Of a stretch of DNA of 29,534 nucleotides, positions 23,464 through 29,534 are shown piece by piece. The stretch comes from Actinomycetes bacterium (GTDB lineage Bacteria > Actinomycetota > Actinomycetes > Actinomycetales > Cellulomonadaceae): assembly GCA_023424135.1 (NCBI GenBank), contig JAFAEH010000302.1:1-29534 (forward strand). The letters are read 5' to 3'. Both the position numbers and the translations under genes were made by a program. A model generated the notes under the pieces. The model saw only the letters and a list, made by a program, of their open reading frames with translations. It searched no databases and had not been told where the DNA came from. Position 1 is the stretch's first letter. Each line of letters starts with the position of its first letter.

Positions 23464-25167
23464 TGTCAAGTGTCGGTACCCGGACGACATCTGAGTTCCG
23501 GTAGGTAGGCGACACCTCAGGCGGTGGCTCGGCGGCGGGGTCGGCCCTTGGGGTTGGCGAAGGCGCCGAGTTCGCGGGTGCGGTCGTGGCGGATCGGGTG
23601 GACGCGGATGACCTTGCCGTGCTGGGAGAGCTGGACCGAGCCGGCGACGATCGCCACGTCGATGGTCTGGCGGGCCCAGGCCCGCCCGGTGCGGTAGGTG
23701 GCGCCGGCGAAGCAGACGTTGCCGTCGGCGTTGGCCAGCCGCGACATGCTCATCCCGGTGGTCGCGTCCCGGGCCCGCAGCGCGACCGGGGCGGTCCGCG
23801 GGTTGCGGTCGGCGTGGTCGGGTGCGAGGCGCTGGGCGTGGGTGGCGACCAGGACGCCGGCATGCAGGATCTCCACCAGCCCGCCGGTCACGACGACCTC
23901 GACCGGTTCACCGGCGAAGGTGGGGCCCACGGCGTAACGGAACCCGGCCAGTGAGATGCTCCCGCGCTGGTCCACCCACCGGCTGATCCCGCCCGGACGC
24001 GGACCGGGCCGGGCAGCCGGCGCCGGCGACGCGGCAGGGGCGACGTCGGCCGGCACCACCGACCGCTCGGCCAGCGCGAACCGCTCGGCCGGTGGGCGAC
24101 CCCCGCACGACTGGTGCGGACGCTCGGTGTTGTACTCGACCACCCAGGCGTCCAACGCCGCCTGCAGCTCTTCGACGGTGGCGTGCGCGCGGTCGTGCTC
24201 GGTGAGGAACTCGGCCCGGATCGTCTTGTGCAGCCGCTCGATCTTCCCGGTCGTGGTCGGTGAGTACGGGGCGGTGAGCAGGTGCTTGATCCCGTTCTCG
24301 GCGCAGACCTGGTCGAACAGCACCGGGCCCGGCCCGGGACCGAACCGTGCGGTGAACACCTTGCCGTTGTCGGTCAGCAGCTGCTCGGGCACCCCGTGAC
24401 GGCGCAGGGCGGCGATCAGCGCGGCGACCACCGGGCGGGCCGTCGCTCTGGGCATCACCGCCGCGCAGACGCAGAACCGAGAGTGGTCGTCGATCCCGGT
24501 CACGATCTTCATCTCGCGGCCGTCGGCCAGGAACGTCCGACCCATCACGTCCATCTGCCACAGCTCCATCGACCGGCCCCGCTCCCACCGCCGGTAGTCC
24601 TCCCGCCGCCGTCGCCGCTTCGTCCCCTCGACCAGGCCGTGCCGCAGCAGCGCCCGATAGACCGCCGACCGCGACGGCACCGGCGTCATCCCGTCGCGCT
24701 CCAGGCGCCACACGATCCGCGAGGTACCCCACGCCGGATGCGCCCGCCGCATCGCCACCACGGCCGCCTCGACCACCGGGGCCATCTGATGCGGACACGA
24801 GGACGGCCGCGAGGACCGGTCGGCCAACCCTCCCAGCCCACCGCCGGCATACCGGCGCAGCCACTCATGGACCGTCTGCCGCGCCACCCCGTTACGCCGG
24901 GCCACCCCGGTCACCGACACCCCGTCCAGGACCTCGAGAACCGCCTGATACCGCTGCTCCACCACACCCAGCTCCACCAGCACAACCGGCCCCTCTCACC
25001 GCGACCCCATCGTCACGACGAGCGAACCCCACGGCCACGCCGAGCCGGAAGACGAGCACGAGTGTCAGGCAGGAACCGGAACCACTGTCGCCCACCTACC
25101 GAAACCGCGTCCGCAACCTGTCAGCCAGGAACCGGACCAACGTGTCCACCATCTACCGGTGTCGCAC
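23464..25167. mobile_element. IS481-family insertion sequence
   Basis: A single transposase gene fills the element. The ends are defined by 16-bp direct repeats. Sub-terminal inverted repeats are CGGTAGGTAGGCGACA (23499-23514) against TGTCGCCCACCTACCG (25086-25101), one mismatch in 16. The outer ends (TGTCAAGTGTCGGTA and, on the other strand, GTGCGACACCGGTA) are weaker inverted repeats. Both ends lie inside the island, so this is a secondary insertion. Confidence 0.65.
23517..24983 (-). CDS. IS481-family DDE transposase
   Basis: This 488-aa transposase has an N-terminal helix-turn-helix (GVARRNGVARQTVHEWLRRY), a second HTH-like domain (AHPAWGTSRIVWRLERDG) and a DDE catalytic core. The core residues lie in WQMDVMG (first Asp), LLTDNGKVF (second Asp) and TTTGKIERLHKTIRAEF (Glu). 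NTERPHQSCGGRPPAERF is the usual end of the core. About 150 extra C-terminal residues form a beta-rich tail, as in the larger IS481 enzymes. The start is a GTG with GAGAGGGG upstream. The frame is intact, so it may still be active. Confidence 0.93.
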   Translation of the reverse strand: MLVELGVVEQRYQAVLEVLDGVSVTGVARRNGVARQTVHEWLRRYAGGGLGGLADRSSRPSSCPHQMAPVVEAAVVAMRRAHPAWGTSRIVWRLERDGMTPVPSRSAVYRALLRHGLVEGTKRRRRREDYRRWERGRSMELWQMDVMGRTFLADGREMKIVTGIDDHSRFCVCAAVMPRATARPVVAALIAALRRHGVPEQLLTDNGKVFTARFGPGPGPVLFDQVCAENGIKHLLTAPYSPTTTGKIERLHKTIRAEFLTEHDRAHATVEELQAALDAWVVEYNTERPHQSCGGRPPAERFALAERSVVPADVAPAASPAPAARPGPRPGGISRWVDQRGSISLAGFRYAVGPTFAGEPVEVVVTGGLVEILHAGVLVATHAQRLAPDHADRNPRTAPVALRARDATTGMSMSRLANADGNVCFAGATYRTGRAWARQTIDVAIVAGSVQLSQHGKVIRVHPIRHDRTRELGAFANPKGRPRRRATA

Positions 25168-25183
25168 AGACGAGTCGCTGACC
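25168..25183. repeat. Right 16-bp direct repeat flanking the IS481-type element
   Basis: AGACGAGTCGCTGACC, identical to 23448-23463. It overlaps the first unit of the CGCTGACCAC tandem near the island right end, so the IS inserted at that array. Confidence 0.6.
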
Positions 25184-25259
25184 ACGCGCTGACCAATGCC
25201 CGGCAATTCGGACACTGTGCCAGCCGCGGTCAAGGCGCCGATCCAGCCTGTTGACCTGC
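25176..25259. repeat. Right-end sub-terminal motifs (candidate integrase arm sites)
   Basis: CGCTGACCAC (25176-25185) and CGCTGACCAA (25187-25196) repeat with an 11-bp period, and GTTGACCTGC lies at 25250-25259, 9 bp from the tRNA-proximal att repeat. The set matches the left end of the island. Confidence 0.5.
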
Positions 25260-25268
25260 ACAAACCCT

Positions 25269-25313
25269 CTGTGCGCCTGGGCAGATTCGAACTGCCGACA
25301 CCCGCTTTAGGAG
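25269..25313. repeat. attR: 45-bp att repeat within the intact tRNA-Arg gene
   Basis: Identical to 15424-15468. It covers the tRNA 3' half from the anticodon loop onward and 3 bp past the discriminator base, so integration regenerated a complete tRNA here. Confidence 0.9.
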
Positions 25314-25344
25314 AGCGGTGCTCTATCCCCTGAGCTACAGGCGC
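25272..25344 (-). tRNA. tRNA-Arg (anticodon CCT)
   Basis: 73 nt on the minus strand. The acceptor GCGCCTG pairs with CAGGCGC and the discriminator is A. D arm GCTC-AGGGGATA-GAGC, anticodon stem CCGCT/AGCGG with loop CTCCTAA (anticodon CCT), and T arm with loop TTCGAAT are all present. CCA is not encoded. It decodes AGG. It is the integration site of the island on its 3' side. Confidence 0.95.
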
Positions 25345-25574
25345 GTGGGACCTGCGAGAGAACGTGGTCTACAACCTGCCGGATACGCCGACCGGCGCGA
25401 CCACGGGCCCCCTCGTCGGTCCCGTACGGCGCCGATCAGGCCTCGGGGGCTCGTCCGGCGCTGGTCAAGCGTACCGGGAGGCAGCTCCGGGACACGCACG
25501 TAACCCCTTGAGAGGGCTGTGGTCGTTCGTCCGAGGTCGGGTTCAGGCCGCTCCAGCGGTCACGACGCCTCGAT
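25345..25574. other. Gap between tRNA-Arg and vapBC
   Basis: No convincing coding frame, repeat or RNA structure is seen in these 230 bases. They should hold the tRNA promoter on the minus strand, but I cannot point to clear boxes. Confidence 0.4.
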
Positions 25575-25600
25575 GTGCACGCGGTACGCTCGTGATGCAC
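25575..25600 (+). promoter_or_regulatory. vapBC promoter with flanking inverted repeat (operator candidate)
   Basis: GTGCA (25575-25579) and TGCAC (25596-25600) are inverted repeats that enclose TACGCT (25585-25590), a TANNNT -10 box. A VapBC complex bound here would cover the promoter, the usual autoregulation of these operons. Confidence 0.4.
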
Positions 25601-25622
25601 CAACCAAGAGGAGCGCAGACAC

Positions 25623-25844
25623 ATGACGCGAACGATGATCGACCTGGACGACGACCTCGTCGAGCGCGCCGCTGCGTTGCTGGGCACCCGCACGAAGAAG
25701 GACACCGTGAACCAGGCGATGCGCGACGTCGTCGAGCGCGCGACCCGCACCGATCAGCAGCAGGCCGCCGTGCGAGCGATGAGCGACATGCCGTGGCTGA
25801 CCGCACTGGCCGACCCGTCGTTCGTGGCCGAGGCCCGCCGTTGA
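25623..25844 (+). CDS. vapB: VapB-type ribbon-helix-helix antitoxin
   Basis: This 73-aa protein has the VapB fold MTRTMIDLDDDLVERAAALL then TKKDTVNQAMRDVVERA, followed by a flexible C-terminal tail (MPWLTALADPSFVAEARR) that would insert into the toxin's active site. It should neutralise VapC and repress its own operon. AGAGGAGCG precedes the ATG by about 9 nt. The stop overlaps the toxin start (TTGA at 25841-25844). Codon bias is that of the host, and the gene lies just outside the island on the 5' side of tRNA-Arg. Confidence 0.9.
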   Translation: MTRTMIDLDDDLVERAAALLGTRTKKDTVNQAMRDVVERATRTDQQQAAVRAMSDMPWLTALADPSFVAEARR

Positions 25845-26266
25845 GCCAGTCCCCGCTGTATCTGGTCGACAGCTCGGCATGGGCACGGGCAGGCCACGCA
25901 CCAGTTGCAGCACGCCTGGCCGACCTGGCCGCTGCGGGCGTCCTGGCATGCGCGACACCGCAGGTCCTGGAGATCATGTACTCCGCGCGCAACGCCGCCG
26001 AGTGGGACCAGACCGAGCATGCCCTGAGGGCGTTCACGTTCCTCGAGGCGTCCAAGCAGAGCGACGAGCTCGCCCAGTCGCTGCAGGAAGCACTCATGCG
26101 TGCAGGGAAGCTTCGCTCGGTCGGCCCGATGGACCTGCTGATCGCCGGCCTGGCACGAGCGCACGGGGCCACGGTCGTCCACTACGACAGCGACTACGAC
26201 CACGTGGCATCGGTCGACCCGGAGTTCCGGCACGAGTGGATCGTCCCGCGAGGCACCGCCTCCTAG
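25841..26266 (+). CDS. vapC: VapC-type PIN-domain ribonuclease toxin
   Basis: This 141-aa PIN-domain protein carries the acidic triad: Asp 10 in YLVDSSAWAR, Glu in ATPQVLEIMYSA and Asp in GPMDLLIAGLARAHG, with further Asp in HYDSDYDHVA. VapC toxins are Mg-dependent endoribonucleases cutting tRNA or rRNA, inhibited by VapB. The TTG start overlaps the antitoxin stop by 4 nt, the normal coupling; the frame runs further upstream but there it is antitoxin sequence in another frame. All active-site residues are intact, so the pair should be functional. Confidence 0.9.
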   Translation: MSQSPLYLVDSSAWARAGHAPVAARLADLAAAGVLACATPQVLEIMYSARNAAEWDQTEHALRAFTFLEASKQSDELAQSLQEALMRAGKLRSVGPMDLLIAGLARAHGATVVHYDSDYDHVASVDPEFRHEWIVPRGTAS

Positions 26267-26318
26267 CGCGACAGCCCCCGTCCGGGCCGACGGCGAGAAC
26301 CAGTCCACAATGTTGCTA

Positions 26319-26334
26319 TCACCATCGATAGTGA
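26319..26334 (+). promoter_or_regulatory. Palindromic operator candidate before the DUF234-type ATPase gene
   Basis: TCACCATCGATAGTGA is a 16-bp palindrome with one mismatched pair, centred on ATCGAT; a second ATCGAT follows at 26336-26341. It is 29 bp before the start codon in an AT-richer patch, where the promoter should be. Confidence 0.4.
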
Positions 26335-26362
26335 CATCGATGATGCTCGGAAGGGGCGCCCG

Positions 26363-27784
26363 ATGGGCGGCTTCGTCGGACGAACCCGCGAGCTCGACGA
26401 CCTGCGCGCGCAGCTCGACGTCGTCGCCGCCGGCGACCGCGACGCCCGCGGGGTCGCGGTCCTCGTGCGAGGGCGGCGACGCGTCGGCAAGAGCCGCCTG
26501 GCCGAGGATTTCGCCCACCGCAGCGGCGTCCCGCACATGACGTTCCAGGCCACGCGCGGCGCACCGGTCGAGCAGGAGTACGCCGCGATCGCCGCCGCAG
26601 TCGCCGCGTCGAACCTGCCCGGCGCCGGCATCGCCTCGGGCAACACCCCCAGGACGTTCGGCGCAGCACTGGCGCTCCTCGCCGCGGCCCTGCCGGACGA
26701 CCAGCCGTCCGTGGTGGTCCTCGACGAGGTGCCGTGGCTGCTCGAGGGCATCCCCGGCGGTGCCGGCGAGCTCCAGCGAGCCTGGGACCGCACCCTGTCA
26801 CGCAGACCCGTCCTCCTGCTGCTGCTCGGGTCCGACCTGGCGATGATGGAGCAGCTGACCCGCCCCGAGCAGCCGTTCCACGGCCGCGGCGTCGAGATGG
26901 TCCTGGACGCCCTGTCGCCGCGCGACGTCGCGCGGATGGCAGGACTGGACGGGATCGCCGCGTTCGACGCGTACCTGATCACCGGGGGGCAACCTCTGAT
27001 CGCGCAGGAGTGGCGGCACGGGGAGGCGCCCGGGGAGTTCCTGGCACGGTCGTTCGGGTCGTCCTTGTCGGCGCTCGTCGTGTCCGGGACACGCGTGCTC
27101 GACGCGGAGTTCACCGAGAGCGAGGTCACCCGCAGGGTCCTCACCGCGATCGGGGACGGCGAGCGGACGTTCTCCACGATCCAGGCCGCGTCCGGCGGGC
27201 TGCAGCCCACGTCCCTGACCCGCGCGCTGGGCACGCTCACCACCACCCGCGTCGTCGCGGCCGACGTCCCGTTGTCGGTCTCACCGTCGCGCGAGAAGCG
27301 GTACCGGATCGCCGACCCGGCGCTGCGGTTCTGGCTGCCGTTCGTGCAGACGGCGCTGCACGAGGTCGATCGCGCCCGCCCGGACCTGGCGATCGCGCGC
27401 GTCGAGTGGTCGTTCTCCACGTGGCGGGGCAGAGCCGTCGAACCACTGGTGCGCGAGGCCGTGCACCGGCTCCTGGTGGGAACCGAGTGGGCAGGCGTCG
27501 GAGAGGTCGGTGGGTGGTGGCCCCGGTCGAGCACGCCGGAGATCGACCTGGTCGCGACCGACCGCCGCCCCGCGCAGCACATCGCGTTCGTCGGCACGGT
27601 GAAGTGGCGTCCGCGCGCCCCGGTCGCCCCGGACGAGATCGCCAGGCTCGTCGTCGACGCCCAGTCCGTCCCGGGCGTCACCCCGGACACGCCCGTGGTC
27701 GCTGTCTGCCCGGCCGGCGTGTCGACGAGTGTGCAGGTCGCCAGGGCATGGACGGCGGACGACCTGCTGGAAGCGTGGCCCTGA
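26363..27784 (+). CDS. AAA ATPase of the archaeal-ATPase/DUF234 type
   Basis: This 473-aa cytoplasmic protein has Walker A RGRRRVGKSRLAEDF (about residues 36-50), Walker B SVVVLDEVPWLLEG, a sensor segment LLLLLGSDLAMME and, after a winged-helix region (FSTIQAASGGLQPTSLTRAL), a C-terminal DUF234-like nuclease-fold domain. Within this last part RIADPALRFWLPFV and TPEIDLVATD with VKWRPR look like the E/D-xK residues of a PD-(D/E)xK fold. The biological role of the family is unknown; a DNA-related or toxin-like role is often guessed. GGAAGGGG precedes the ATG by 6 nt. It is 96 nt downstream of vapC with its own palindrome, so probably a separate unit. Confidence 0.85.
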   Translation: MGGFVGRTRELDDLRAQLDVVAAGDRDARGVAVLVRGRRRVGKSRLAEDFAHRSGVPHMTFQATRGAPVEQEYAAIAAAVAASNLPGAGIASGNTPRTFGAALALLAAALPDDQPSVVVLDEVPWLLEGIPGGAGELQRAWDRTLSRRPVLLLLLGSDLAMMEQLTRPEQPFHGRGVEMVLDALSPRDVARMAGLDGIAAFDAYLITGGQPLIAQEWRHGEAPGEFLARSFGSSLSALVVSGTRVLDAEFTESEVTRRVLTAIGDGERTFSTIQAASGGLQPTSLTRALGTLTTTRVVAADVPLSVSPSREKRYRIADPALRFWLPFVQTALHEVDRARPDLAIARVEWSFSTWRGRAVEPLVREAVHRLLVGTEWAGVGEVGGWWPRSSTPEIDLVATDRRPAQHIAFVGTVKWRPRAPVAPDEIARLVVDAQSVPGVTPDTPVVAVCPAGVSTSVQVARAWTADDLLEAWP

Positions 27785-27813
27785 CCGGTCGTCCCCGGCT
27801 CCCGCGTCGGTGC

Positions 27814-28038
27814 CTACGCGCCGTCGCGGGCGCGGCCGCCCGGCGCACTGGTGTGCGCAAGGTAGGCGAGCGGCCCGGCGACGGGCAGCAGCAGGATGAC
27901 GGCGAACCAGAGCAGCATCGCCGCGGCGCTCTCACGCCGACGCCACCATCGCACCAGCGCGACGAGGGCCAGCGCCAGGGCACAGAGCGCGACGACCGAC
28001 CAGACGACGTCGTAGGCGGCGGGGACCAGCGGGTTCAC
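27814..28038 (-). CDS. Small two-TM protein (phospholipase D N-terminal-like)
   Basis: This 74-aa protein has two transmembrane helices, VVWSVVALCALALALVALV and AAMLLWFAVILLLPVAGPLA, joined by a basic loop RWWRRRES. This matches the PLDc_N type small membrane proteins of actinobacteria. Function is unknown. The GTG start at 28038 is supported by TAGGCT with a 6-nt gap and no ribosome binding site. It converges on the ATPase gene with 29 nt between the stops. Confidence 0.75.
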   Translation of the reverse strand: MNPLVPAAYDVVWSVVALCALALALVALVRWWRRRESAAAMLLWFAVILLLPVAGPLAYLAHTSAPGGRARDGA

Positions 28039-28044
28039 GCGACG

Positions 28045-28050
28045 AGCCTA
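28045..28050 (-). promoter_or_regulatory. -10 hexamer TAGGCT, leaderless promoter candidate
   Basis: TAGGCT on the minus strand, 6 nt before the GTG at 28038, in the same geometry as TAGCAT before the histidine kinase. Confidence 0.45.
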
Positions 28051-28131
28051 GCGACCGGGCCACCTCGCCCCGCCATGCTCCCTGTGGACGACCGCCGACG
28101 CGCGAGGGCGTCTGCTGGCACGATCGGCGAC

Positions 28132-28536
28132 GTGATCACGGCAGACGAGGTCCTCGAGGTCCGGTTCCGCGCGACGAAGTTCGACTACGGGTACGACCAG
28201 GACGACGTGGACGACTTCCTCGACCGCGTCGTCGCGACGCTGCGCTCGTTGGACTCCGGTGAGCCGACGGACCACGCGGTGGGTGCCGACGACGTGCGGG
28301 ACGTGACGTTCCAGCCGACGCGGTTCCGCGAGGGGTACGACCTGCAGCAGGTCGACGAGGTGCTCGACCGGGTGCAGCAGACGCTGCGCGCCCGGGGGGC
28401 GTCGGCGTCCACGCGCCGCACACCGCCCGCGCCGCCCGCACCGGCGGACGCGCGCAGGACGTCCGTCGCGCCGACGAGCACACCGCCCGCCGTCGTCGAG
28501 CACCGCTCCTGGTGGAGCCGGCTCTTCGGCGGCTGA
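28132..28536 (+). CDS. Short DivIVA-domain protein with duplicated motif
   Basis: This 134-aa protein contains two tandem copies of the DivIVA/GpsB N-terminal motif: VRFRATKFDYGYDQDDVDDF with LDRVVATLRSL, then VTFQPTRFREGYDLQQVDEV with LDRVQQTLRA. In DivIVA the motif sits at curved membranes and marks poles or septa. The usual long coiled coil is missing, and the C-terminus is a Pro/Ala/Thr-rich linker ending WWSRLFGG, a possible membrane anchor. The GTG at 28132 is preceded by CACGAT 7 nt upstream; there is no ribosome binding site. A scaffold role at the cell envelope is inferred. Confidence 0.8.
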   Translation: MITADEVLEVRFRATKFDYGYDQDDVDDFLDRVVATLRSLDSGEPTDHAVGADDVRDVTFQPTRFREGYDLQQVDEVLDRVQQTLRARGASASTRRTPPAPPAPADARRTSVAPTSTPPAVVEHRSWWSRLFGG

Positions 28537-28587
28537 CCGCGGCGACCGCCGACCGCGCCCACCCCACGGGGTCGCGACCGAGGCGCG

Positions 28588-29259
28588 TCAGCCCGGCTGC
28601 GCGACCCCCGCGAACCCCTCGGACGGCTGCACGACCACGAACCCCGGCCCGTGGAACTTGTACTGGAACGCCTCACCGGTGCCGCCGCGCAGCAGCGAGG
28701 ACATGTTCATCGACGACACGACGTCGGGCACGAGGTTCGCGGACCAGCACACGGCGGCGTTCGGGTCGACGAACGTCGGCTGCTGGGAGCAGTCCAGGAT
28801 GACGGGCTGGCCGTCGGACGTCAGCGCGACCGTCCCGTGCCCCTGGATCAGGGTGTTGAACAGGCCGCCGGTCATCATCCCGGCGCCGCGCGTGCGGTGC
28901 AGGTCCCACTGCAGGGTGGCGTCGAACGCCAGCAGCGAGCCGCCGCCGACGCTGATCGCGTCACCCTCGAGCTGGAGGAGGAAGACGTTCTCGGCGAACC
29001 GCGCGAAGAACACGTCGCCCTGCCCGGAGACCGTCATGAGCGCCTGGTCGTCGGACGAGATCGCACGCTTGACGAACGTCGCGAGCGAGTCCGAGCCCTT
29101 GTGGTGGAACTGCACGGCGCCCTGGTAGGCGACCATCGACCCCTTGGCGGCGAGGACCGGCTCACCGAGGGTCACCTTGAGCATCTTGGAGTTCTGGAGC
29201 ACGAACCGCTGGCCCGTCTCGACCTCGAGGTTCGTCTTGTCGAAGATGTCGCTGCGCAT
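28588..29259 (-). CDS. AIM24-family protein
   Basis: This 223-aa beta-rich protein has the AIM24 pattern: QNSKMLKVTLGEPVLAAKGS, MVAYQGAVQFHHKG, then VFFARFAENVFLLQLEGDAI, GGSLLAFD and GLFNTLIQGHGTVAL, ending GFVVVQPSEGFAG. Bacterial members are soluble TRAP-like beta-barrel proteins of uncertain role. The ATG at 29259 follows CAGGAT by 6 nt, a possible -10 box. An open frame continues to 29439, but that stretch is the partial acetyltransferase gene read in another frame. It converges on the DivIVA-like gene. Confidence 0.88.
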   Translation of the reverse strand: MRSDIFDKTNLEVETGQRFVLQNSKMLKVTLGEPVLAAKGSMVAYQGAVQFHHKGSDSLATFVKRAISSDDQALMTVSGQGDVFFARFAENVFLLQLEGDAISVGGGSLLAFDATLQWDLHRTRGAGMMTGGLFNTLIQGHGTVALTSDGQPVILDCSQQPTFVDPNAAVCWSANLVPDVVSSMNMSSLLRGGTGEAFQYKFHGPGFVVVQPSEGFAGVAQPG

Positions 29260-29265
29260 GGCGTC

Positions 29266-29271
29266 ATCCTG
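29266..29271 (-). promoter_or_regulatory. -10-like hexamer CAGGAT before the AIM24 gene
   Basis: CAGGAT is followed by 6 nt and the ATG at 29259 on the minus strand. AGGA could instead be read as a ribosome binding site, so the call is tentative. Confidence 0.25.
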
Positions 29272-29285
29272 CCCGCAGCAGGCGG

Positions 29286-29485
29286 TCAGTGCGGAATCCG
29301 GAGGTACGGCCCCCTCCCCGTGGGGACGAAGCCGAGCGAGGCCGCCAGCCGGGACGAGCCGAGGTTCCCGTCGCGGCACGACCACACGGGCACGAGCCCG
29401 CGGCGCCGCAGGTCGACGACGAGCGCGGGACCTCGGCACCGGATCCGGGTGTGGACCGCGGGACGTTCGTCCGCCAGGGTCCGCG
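29286..29485 (-). CDS. GNAT-family N-acetyltransferase (C-terminal part; 5' end lost)
   Basis: The last 65 or so codons read TLADERPAVHTRIRCRGPAL, RRRGLVPVWSCRDGNLGSSR and LAASLGFVPTGRGPYLRIPH, then TGA. The N-S-R...LGF pattern is motif B of GCN5-related acetyltransferases, which bind acetyl-CoA and acetylate an amine; the substrate is unknown. Third positions are almost all G or C, confirming the frame. The gene runs into the homopolymer at 29486, so its beginning cannot be read. The stop lies 27 nt before the AIM24 start, on the same strand. Confidence 0.7.
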
Positions 29486-29534
29486 CCCCCCCCCCCGGGG
29501 GGGGGGGGGGGGGGGCGGCGGGGGGGGGCCCCCC
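29486..29534. other. C/G homopolymer at contig end, probable assembly artefact
   Basis: From 29486 the sequence is a run of C followed by long runs of G with only a few interruptions. No biological element explains it, and it cuts a coding gene. It looks like low-quality or mis-assembled sequence at a contig edge. Confidence 0.7.

Larger units (their letters stand above)
15424..25313. mobile_element. Genomic island integrated in tRNA-Arg(CCT), mobility genes degraded
   Basis: Perfect 45-bp direct repeats bound a 9.9-kb segment on the 3' side of an intact tRNA-Arg gene, the hallmark of tyrosine-recombinase integration. Inside are a SIR2 effector, DUF5655, ICMT-like and small membrane proteins, a truncated MobF relaxase fused to an integrase remnant, a two-TM coiled-coil protein and an IS481-type element. 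Codon use changes sharply at 15.8 kb, where AT-ending codons become common. No full integrase, excisionase or conjugation machinery is present, so excision would need help from another element. Confidence 0.85.

Noticed and set aside
1..29534. CRISPR array or rRNA genes
   Set aside because: No regularly spaced repeats with unique spacers and no rRNA-like conserved segments were seen.

Overview
The window is high-GC DNA (most codons end in G or C) with an actinobacterial gene set: a GH10 xylanase with fibronectin-III spacing, DivIVA-repeat, NarL-type two-component and AIM24 proteins, and frequent GTG/TTG starts. The secreted xylanase suggests a cellulolytic actinobacterium such as Cellulomonas or a relative. 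The genus is inference.

Region 1 (1-14.2 kb) is ordinary chromosome. It holds a partial XRE-TPR regulator, a CPBP membrane protease, a CotH-like lipoprotein, a small unknown protein and a translationally coupled histidine kinase/response regulator pair. These are followed by a PfkB sugar kinase, a SurE nucleotidase, an L,D-transpeptidase lipoprotein, an SNF2-type helicase, and the xylanase with its own promoter, a strong palindromic operator candidate and a terminator hairpin.

Region 2 (14.3-15.3 kb) is a worn boundary zone. A ribbon-helix-helix antitoxin is coupled to a toxin that has lost its C-terminal half, and this converges on a SUFU-domain gene.

Region 3 (15,424-25,313) is a 9.9-kb genomic island in the 3' half of a tRNA-Arg(CCT) gene. 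It is bounded by perfect 45-bp direct repeats and carries matching sub-terminal motifs at both ends. Its main cargo is a 1179-aa SIR2-domain protein that looks like an anti-phage NADase effector. The rest is a DUF5655 protein, an isoprenylcysteine-methyltransferase-like protein, a small membrane protein, a two-TM coiled-coil protein and an IS481-family element. The mobility genes are wrecked: the first third of a MobF relaxase is joined directly to the last 65 or so codons of a tyrosine recombinase, so the island looks unable to move by itself.

Region 4 (25.3-29.5 kb) returns to chromosome: the intact tRNA-Arg, a VapBC toxin-antitoxin pair, a DUF234-type ATPase with a palindromic operator candidate, a small membrane protein, a double-DivIVA-motif protein, an AIM24 protein and the end of a GNAT acetyltransferase. 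The last 49 bases are C/G homopolymer and are probably not real sequence.

Several chromosomal genes have a -10-like hexamer 6-7 nt before the start codon and no ribosome binding site, which suggests leaderless transcripts.
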